Source: Nitrospirota bacterium (GTDB taxonomy: Bacteria; Nitrospirota; Thermodesulfovibrionia; UBA6902). From it: a stretch of 9,580 nucleotides of DNA. The notes below the pieces were generated by a model. That model was not told where the DNA came from. It worked only from the letters and a program-made list of their open reading frames with translations, and ran no database searches. The position numbers and the translations under genes are program-made. This document shows positions 5,180 through 9,580 of the stretch, one piece after another. The stretch lies in contig WFVK01000328.1 in NCBI GenBank assembly GCA_015491705.1, positions 1-9,580 on the forward strand, written 5' to 3'. Numbering within the stretch: position 1 is the stretch's first letter; each line of letters opens with the position of its first letter.

Positions 5180-7203
5180 TACCGTTTAATCCTTGCTATC
5201 TTGTAGTTTTCATCGGCATAGACAACCCTGAAACTCCCCCCTGCTCCGGCAGGCGACGGCCCCTGTCTCTCCATGGCGATCCATTTATCTTCCTGCGAGT
5301 ACCGCCTGAACAACACGTATGTCGCATTATTATGCTCCAGACCCCTCACCCATCCGTCATAGTCTTCGGACCTGACATAGACTATCCTGTTTGAAAACGC
5401 CCTGTTCCATAAGGGAGAGAGAAACAGCGGTTCAAAGGTATAGGCAAGTGTGTCGCCTCTTAATATATTATCACTTATCCACGTCCAGTATCCATACTCC
5501 TGCCGCGCATATAGATCTATTACAAAAGGGGCCTGCCGGGCTACTGTCCGTCCGGCCGGGGGCAGGTGAATGAACTCCCTCACCTTCGCCGGCGTAATAT
5601 CCGGTGAATTTACAGTAAGAAACACATATCCCGCCAGGAGCAGGGCAAAGAGTCTCAATACATTTTCCCTTCCGTGAAAATAATCCATCAGCAGCCCGAA
5701 GGAAAGCGCGCCGAGCCCGGTGATAAAGATAACATACCTCGGATTCCAGTTCCTCGGATACAGAAGAAATGCCGCAGCAAAGATTATACATAGCGCCAGA
5801 TAGTCATGCCTTTTTTTTATCAGTGCATAACCGGCGGAAAAGAGAACACCGGGCAGAAAAATGATAAACCATACAGGGCCGAGCCCGCCCAGCTTGGAGT
5901 CATAGAGATAATACCCGATATTCTCCAGCCATACATACAGCGGCCTCTGCACGGGATTCAACTGTTCAACAACCCGTGGAGCAGACTCCACCATGCCGCT
6001 GTACAGTCCCTTGAAGAGGGTGATATTGAATACGGTTATCTCCATGGGATACACCGGATTGCCGTATAACACCCAGTTTTTCACATACCAGTATGCCCCC
6101 ATGAGTAACACAGGGGCCAGAAAGCAGACGGCATAAAAACTTAAACCCTTCCATATGGCCCGGCCCCTGGCAGGAGAGCCCCCGCGGGATACCGCATAGT
6201 TCCGCACCTGCCGGATCAGAACTACAGCGGACAATATAATTACAAACAGCGGGCCGGAGCCCTTTGAGCCGAGCAGTATGCCTGCCGCCAGCCCCGCAAG
6301 CACGGTCTGAATCTCTTTCTGCCCTGATATTCCGGCTCCCGGCCCCCTCCCGCGGGGTGAGGGGGAACGGGAGGCCGAATCGCCGTCAACCAGGAAATTG
6401 ACTGCGATTATGAACAGCGCTGATACCGCCACATCCACGTAGTTCGTTGTGGACTGGAGGATAATCACGGGGGTGAAAAAGAAGAGCAGGGAGGAGTAGA
6501 CCGCATACCTTTCCCTGACGCCCGTCTTGAGGGCGATACTGTACACTGCGAGCACGCCGGTTATTGCAAAAGGCAACTGGCTTAAATCCACGATCACGTC
6601 GTTCTGCAGGAAGATGATATTCCATATGAAGAAAAGCTCCATGTTCTTGGGAAAGATATTTATGAACTGATTGATAAACGAGTGACCGGAGACCTCCCGG
6701 ATGGCGCCGTCCTGCATTATGTAACCGGCGATCGGGAGGTGATACCAGAGCGCATCCCATGCATACGGGGGGAAAAGATACCCCGTAAATATTATCCGGA
6801 CAAGGGTCAGGGCGAAAAGGCCGGAGAGGAATAACAATATCCGGTCGTTCCTGATTATCCCGGCTGCCCTGGATGCTTCCGCTTTTATCTCCATGAGAAC
6901 GGACATTAAAAAGGACCGGATATTATTACCGGCTGCAGAAGGCAGGGCATCTCTCCGGGGCGGCAGGGCCAGCACAAGCACGGTCAGGGATATCGACATA
7001 TTAAGCAGGAAAAGCGGGACGGCAAAAAGGTGGCTGAATATGACGCCCAGGATCATCTGCGTGGCTATTATCTGCGCCAGGTACAGAACAAAGGCCCCGA
7101 TTACCCTGTCGGCAAACCCTATGAGCCTCTTCTTTCTGAAAAGCAGGATATACCACGAAGAAAACAGTGAGAGATTTAATATTATATACGCCGCCGTCTT
7201 CAA
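5179..7203 (-). CDS. Polytopic GT-C superfamily glycosyltransferase (ArnT/PMT-like)
   Basis: 674 residues with roughly a dozen hydrophobic spans, then a soluble C-terminal domain of about 130 residues. The first long loop carries PPYAWDALWYHLPIAGYIM, where Asp150 is the likely catalytic acid of a GT-C enzyme. Later come NYVDVAVSALF (254-264) and WYVKNWVLYGNPVYP (372-386), typical of ArnT/PMT-like transferases that move a sugar from a polyprenyl-phosphate donor on the periplasmic side. Acceptor and sugar are unknown. The start is a TTG at 7203-7201, immediately after and in the same frame as the stop of the TPR gene. The first internal ATG is at residue 50, inside a membrane span, so the TTG is preferred. 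Residues about 276-292, rich in Ser, Pro, Arg and Gly, come from a palindromic repeat in a loop. Confidence 0.85.
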   Translation of the reverse strand: MKTAAYIILNLSLFSSWYILLFRKKRLIGFADRVIGAFVLYLAQIIATQMILGVIFSHLFAVPLFLLNMSISLTVLVLALPPRRDALPSAAGNNIRSFLMSVLMEIKAEASRAAGIIRNDRILLFLSGLFALTLVRIIFTGYLFPPYAWDALWYHLPIAGYIMQDGAIREVSGHSFINQFINIFPKNMELFFIWNIIFLQNDVIVDLSQLPFAITGVLAVYSIALKTGVRERYAVYSSLLFFFTPVIILQSTTNYVDVAVSALFIIAVNFLVDGDSASRSPSPRGRGPGAGISGQKEIQTVLAGLAAGILLGSKGSGPLFVIILSAVVLIRQVRNYAVSRGGSPARGRAIWKGLSFYAVCFLAPVLLMGAYWYVKNWVLYGNPVYPMEITVFNITLFKGLYSGMVESAPRVVEQLNPVQRPLYVWLENIGYYLYDSKLGGLGPVWFIIFLPGVLFSAGYALIKKRHDYLALCIIFAAAFLLYPRNWNPRYVIFITGLGALSFGLLMDYFHGRENVLRLFALLLAGYVFLTVNSPDITPAKVREFIHLPPAGRTVARQAPFVIDLYARQEYGYWTWISDNILRGDTLAYTFEPLFLSPLWNRAFSNRIVYVRSEDYDGWVRGLEHNNATYVLFRRYSQEDKWIAMERQGPSPAGAGGSFRVVYADENYKIARIKR
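6334..6376. repeat. Imperfect 43-base GC-rich palindrome inside the GT-C gene
   Basis: Inner arms CCCCCTC (6343-6349) and GAGGGGG (6359-6365) flank a CCGCGGGGT centre. Outer arms GGCTCCCG (6334-6341) and CGGGAGGCC (6368-6376) extend the inverted repeat with small bulges. Read on the minus strand it encodes SPSPRGRGPG-like sequence in a loop between membrane spans. The type resembles the GC-rich 'CCCTCACCCC…GGGAGGGG' dispersed palindromes seen in many bacterial genomes. Confidence 0.75.
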
Positions 7204-7818
7204 TTAATCAAAGCAGTTCCAGAATCTCTTCAAACTGCAGTCCGTTATCTCGTGATAATGCCTGTATTGTTCCTCTGCCCTGTCCTTCAGGCCCATCCTT
7301 TCATAAACCTCCGCAATGTCCCACAATGCATAGCGGTTCGTCGGCTCTATCTGAAGCACACTGTTATACTCCGCCAGGGCTTCCTTGTATCTGCCGCTCT
7401 GCTTGTAGATATTGCCGAGGGTCTGATGGGCGTAAACATTCCGGGGATTCATCTCCACTGCCTTCCGGAGCAATGCGACAGCCTTGTCATACTCGCCTTT
7501 TTTCATATAGAGATACCCCAGGTCAAAAGAGGCATAGGGATGGTCGGGTGATACGGCCAGGAGCTTTTCATATACGACCACGGCCCTGTCAATATCTCCC
7601 CTGTCTTTATACATCAAAGCAAGATTATAAAGGGAATAGACATCTTCAGGGTTTGATTCCACGGCTTCCCTGTATTTGCTTATTGCCTCTTCAGGCGAGC
7701 GTATGGTCTGATAAAAGACCCCCATCAGGGCATATCTGTTCTGGTATATATAGAGAGATAACACGGAGAGGATGAGAAATGCCGCAAGCTGAAACAGGAG
7801 TTTTTTTCTAATCTGCAT
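7204..7818 (-). CDS. Membrane-anchored tetratricopeptide repeat protein
   Basis: 204 residues from the ATG at 7818-7816, chosen because AGAAGGA lies about 5 bases upstream; an in-frame TTG at 7842 would add 8 residues. An N-terminal IRKK is followed by one membrane span (about 7-25). The rest is helical: a partial repeat (41-57), then four TPR units at about 58-91, 92-125, 126-159 and 160-193, each with the alternating small/aromatic TPR pattern and an N/S/EP junction. The tail ends CSLKRFWNCFD. TPR arrays bind peptides or partner proteins; by topology the array probably faces the periplasm. First gene of the operon with the GT-C and GT2 enzymes. It could present an acceptor protein or organise the glycosyltransferase complex, but nothing in the sequence fixes this. 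Confidence 0.87.
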   Translation of the reverse strand: MQIRKKLLFQLAAFLILSVLSLYIYQNRYALMGVFYQTIRSPEEAISKYREAVESNPEDVYSLYNLALMYKDRGDIDRAVVVYEKLLAVSPDHPYASFDLGYLYMKKGEYDKAVALLRKAVEMNPRNVYAHQTLGNIYKQSGRYKEALAEYNSVLQIEPTNRYALWDIAEVYERMGLKDRAEEQYRHYHEITDCSLKRFWNCFD

Positions 7819-7885
7819 GCATCCTTCTGGGAATGGGAACAAGCCGCCCGCCTGATATTTTTTGAGTCTATAAGAAAATCAAGTA

Positions 7886-7918
7886 TTCCCCCCTTGCAGA
7901 TAAGGCGCAAGGGGGGAA
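7886..7918 (-). terminator. Strong hairpin, probable terminator of the outer-membrane protein gene
   Basis: TTCCCCCCTTGC (7886-7897) and GCAAGGGGGGAA (7907-7918) form a perfect 12-base-pair stem with a 9-base loop. It lies about 60 bases beyond the stop of the gene ending at 7979. On the minus strand the stem is followed by TACTTGATTTTCTT, moderately U-rich but without a clean U tract. It could also be a dispersed palindromic repeat. The rest of the 160-base gap (7819-7978) shows only a weak TTGATT (about 7876-7881 on the minus strand) as a possible promoter element for the TPR operon. Confidence 0.6.
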
Positions 7919-7978
7919 CTCATTTATCCGGTAGAGAGGTCAGGTCAAGGAACACATACATTCCAACCGAATTGCTTT

Positions 7979-8962
7979 TTAATGCATGTAGACAAATGCT
8001 ATGCCGAGGTTGTCACCGAGACCGGTATTGCTGGTGCTGAAGATGCCGGCTCCGGCAAGGTCACGGTTGTATGAAAGCACTGTCTGCATCTTTGGAGTTA
8101 TTTTGACTACAAGGGCAATTCCGCCATTTAAGTCATTCGGCTCGAGAACCAGTGTTTCCTTTATAATTACAGCATCCCCGTTTGATGCAGCTCCGCCGTA
8201 TTCATAGCTTGCATTTATAAGTTCGTCGGAAACCTCTGCGTTGCCAACCGACCTTAACCAGCTTAATACGCCCCTTACAGCCAGTTTCGGGGTCACGGGA
8301 TATTCACGGACCAGGGTGACTTTAATCTGATCAGAGGGCTTAAAGGTGACAGGGTCATACTCGGTGTTTTCAAAGGCGTACATGTAACCGATGTTAAGCA
8401 CGCCGTATCCCTTGGAAAAGGCCTTGCCGAACACCAGGGCCAGTGTAAAATCATACTGTCCCAGGCCGAGACTCAGGTCAGTAAACGGATAGCCATAATC
8501 ATAGGCCTTGGGGATCTTGAGTGTTCCCTCAACGGACATCAGGGCCCCGGTGCCGAGGAGATTGTCAAGCAACTTGTGCCTTAAGCCGAGATTTATGTCT
8601 CCGATCCCGCTCGGGCCGTCTTCGCCTGCATATTTCATGGTATCGTTGGATCTCTGCCAGTCGTAAGGTATGGAAGCGGTAACCGTCAGATTGTCCGTAA
8701 TTCCGTATTCACCGTAATAGGTCAGCTTGGTGGATGTAAACTCCTCCTGCTCATCCACGTACGGCCGCGCTGTTGTGGAGGTCACGCGATTGTCCGCGTC
8801 CCTCTCTATGGTCGTGAATTTCTTTACCGTCTTATAATAGCTCAATGTCAACTGGTTGTAGGAATGGCCTTTTGGCTGTGTCCACGCTGAAAAAGCTTCA
8901 CTGGATAAAAAGATGCTGGTTACTGCAACGATTAATAAAATCATCAGTCTTCTTTTTCTCAT
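7979..8962 (-). CDS. Outer-membrane beta-barrel protein (XagA-like / phenol-MetA-like)
   Basis: 327 residues, ATG at 8962-8960 with AAAGGAG upstream. A Sec signal peptide is clear: MRKRRL, a hydrophobic core to residue 19, then SSEAFS with cleavage likely after Ser25. The mature protein begins AWTQPKGHSYNQLTLSYY, which resembles the start of XagA-type outer-membrane proteins. The rest is alternating beta-strand sequence with Gly and aromatic residues (LTYYGEYGITDNLTVTASIPY, SGIGDINLGLRHKL), as in the MetA-like barrel family. It would sit in the outer membrane. The last residues are YMH rather than the usual terminal Phe. It follows a processive glycosyltransferase gene by 60 bases, so export or anchoring of a polysaccharide is a reasonable inference. 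The XagA comparison is from memory and not certain. Confidence 0.75.
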   Translation of the reverse strand: MRKRRLMILLIVAVTSIFLSSEAFSAWTQPKGHSYNQLTLSYYKTVKKFTTIERDADNRVTSTTARPYVDEQEEFTSTKLTYYGEYGITDNLTVTASIPYDWQRSNDTMKYAGEDGPSGIGDINLGLRHKLLDNLLGTGALMSVEGTLKIPKAYDYGYPFTDLSLGLGQYDFTLALVFGKAFSKGYGVLNIGYMYAFENTEYDPVTFKPSDQIKVTLVREYPVTPKLAVRGVLSWLRSVGNAEVSDELINASYEYGGAASNGDAVIIKETLVLEPNDLNGGIALVVKITPKMQTVLSYNRDLAGAGIFSTSNTGLGDNLGIAFVYMH

Positions 8963-8986
8963 AGCCCTTACTCCTTTTCTTTAGAA

Positions 8987-9010
8987 TAAATTATTTAAAA
9001 AAATAATTTA
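8987..9010. repeat. A/T-only inverted repeat between the glycosyltransferase and outer-membrane protein genes
   Basis: TAAATTATTT (8987-8996) and AAATAATTTA (9001-9010) are perfect inverted arms around AAAA. It occupies much of the 60-base gap and lies just upstream of the outer-membrane protein's ribosome binding site. It is weak as an RNA hairpin but could be a protein-binding site or an AT-rich promoter element. Confidence 0.5.
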
Positions 9011-9022
9011 GAGGGTTTGCTC

Positions 9023-9580
9023 CTATGCTGCAATAGCGTCTTCCCTGTTTCTCTTGGAACTGAAGTGCCGTACAATCGGGTTTGAAAAAATACCCTTCCA
9101 TATTACCTGAATAATAGATAAAAAAGCAACATAAAAAAAACCAACCATGAAAATCATGAGAAAAGGGATTGACACGTAAATTTTATTCATATATGCGAAA
9201 TAAATATTGAACGCAAAATAGACGCCGAGGACCAGTTCAAGGATAACCAGAATGGTGATTCCCCCGCCGTATTTCTTGCCGGCCCATTTATCCTTTTTGT
9301 TCTCGATCCTGTATTTCGGGGTGCGTTTGAAGTCCGTCTGTTTATTGAATATGGCCTCCAGCACGGCCTTTGAATTGCTGACCGTAAGGCCTATCCCGAG
9401 GGACATCAGCATGGGCAGGTAGATAAGCCTCGATTTCCAGTCCCTGTACGCCTCTTTCTGGGAACAGAGATAGAAAAAGGATATGCCTATTGTGGCCACC
9501 AGCAGAAAAGGGACATCCGTCACCAGCATCTGGAACCACCCGATGTTTATCCTTGCGACCATGGAGGGATATATCAGGAC
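9023..9580 (-). CDS. C-terminal part of a processive GT2 membrane glycosyltransferase (cellulose/mannan-synthase-like), cut by the window edge
   Basis: 185 residues are visible; the frame stays open through 9580 (VLIYPS before the internal Met at 9562), so the gene starts outside the window. The part seen is the C-terminal membrane region of a BcsA-like GT2 protein. Hydrophobic spans lie in MLVTDVPFLLVATIGISFFYL, LIYLPMLMSLGIGLTV, ITILVILELVLGVYFAFNIYF and VSIPFLMIFMVGFFYVAF. Between them is SNSKAVLEAIFNKQTDFKRTPKY, a hallmark of cellulose- and mannan-synthase-like enzymes (compare NARAVLEALxGxxSEFxRTPK). The catalytic D,D,D,QxxRW domain lies beyond the edge. Such enzymes polymerise a beta-glycan from nucleotide sugar while passing it across the inner membrane. 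The adjacent outer-membrane protein may serve the same polymer. Confidence 0.8.
   Translation of the reverse strand, partial: VLIYPSMVARINIGWFQMLVTDVPFLLVATIGISFFYLCSQKEAYRDWKSRLIYLPMLMSLGIGLTVSNSKAVLEAIFNKQTDFKRTPKYRIENKKDKWAGKKYGGGITILVILELVLGVYFAFNIYFAYMNKIYVSIPFLMIFMVGFFYVAFLSIIQVIWKGIFSNPIVRHFSSKRNREDAIAA

Noticed and set aside
5222..5262. CCTGC/GCAGG mini hairpin and Pro/Ala/Gly-rich codons near the 3' end of the GT-C gene
   Set aside because: The stem is only 5 base pairs and GC-rich coding sequence easily gives this; not enough to call a repeat.
7167..7775. Plus-strand open frame of 202 codons opposite the TPR gene
   Set aside because: Antisense shadow of a well-supported TPR protein; the product is Cys/Pro/Ser/Arg-rich without motifs.

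Overview
The window reads as chromosomal DNA of a Gram-negative bacterium with an outer membrane. It has a signal-peptide beta-barrel protein, a TatA, and a DivIVA-type protein beside yggT. A DivIVA/YggT pair, MobA, TatA, Alr and TyrRS in one head-to-tail run, together with moderate GC and frequent GTG/TTG starts, suggest a Nitrospirota- or deltaproteobacteria-like lineage. That placement is inference; no rRNA or other marker is present.

Left half (1-4314, plus strand): a compact housekeeping run. It holds the C-terminal tail of a gene that is probably proC, then yggT (membrane protein), divIVA (polar coiled coil), a MobA-like nucleotidyltransferase, tatA, alr (alanine racemase) and tyrS (tyrosyl-tRNA synthetase). 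Spacing is tight: divIVA overlaps mobA by 11 bases, and alr starts at a GTG directly after the tatA stop. The products serve envelope growth and division (YggT, DivIVA, Alr), export (TatA), molybdenum cofactor synthesis and translation.

Middle (4311-7818, minus strand): a convergent operon whose last stop codon overlaps the tyrS stop in a shared TTAA. In transcription order it encodes a membrane-anchored TPR protein, a large polytopic GT-C-type glycosyltransferase, a 53-residue single-span membrane protein, and a DPM1-like GT2 glycosyltransferase. The GT2 enzyme would charge a polyprenyl phosphate with a sugar, and the GT-C enzyme would use that lipid-linked sugar across the membrane. The TPR and small proteins are candidate partners. 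This is the least standard part of the window.

Right end (7979-9580, minus strand): the C-terminal part of a processive, cellulose/mannan-synthase-like GT2 membrane glycosyltransferase, cut by the window edge. It is followed by an outer-membrane beta-barrel protein that ends at a strong hairpin. Together they look like part of an exopolysaccharide synthesis and export locus.

Overlaid on the genes are unusual repeats. Two GC-rich palindromes lie in frame inside coding sequences (N-terminus of mobA and a loop of the GT-C gene). A 24-base near-identical repeat spans the stop codons of both mobA and alr. A hairpin abuts the tatA ribosome binding site. No tRNA, rRNA, CRISPR array, IS element or phage gene was seen, and no gene-free stretch exceeds 300 bases.
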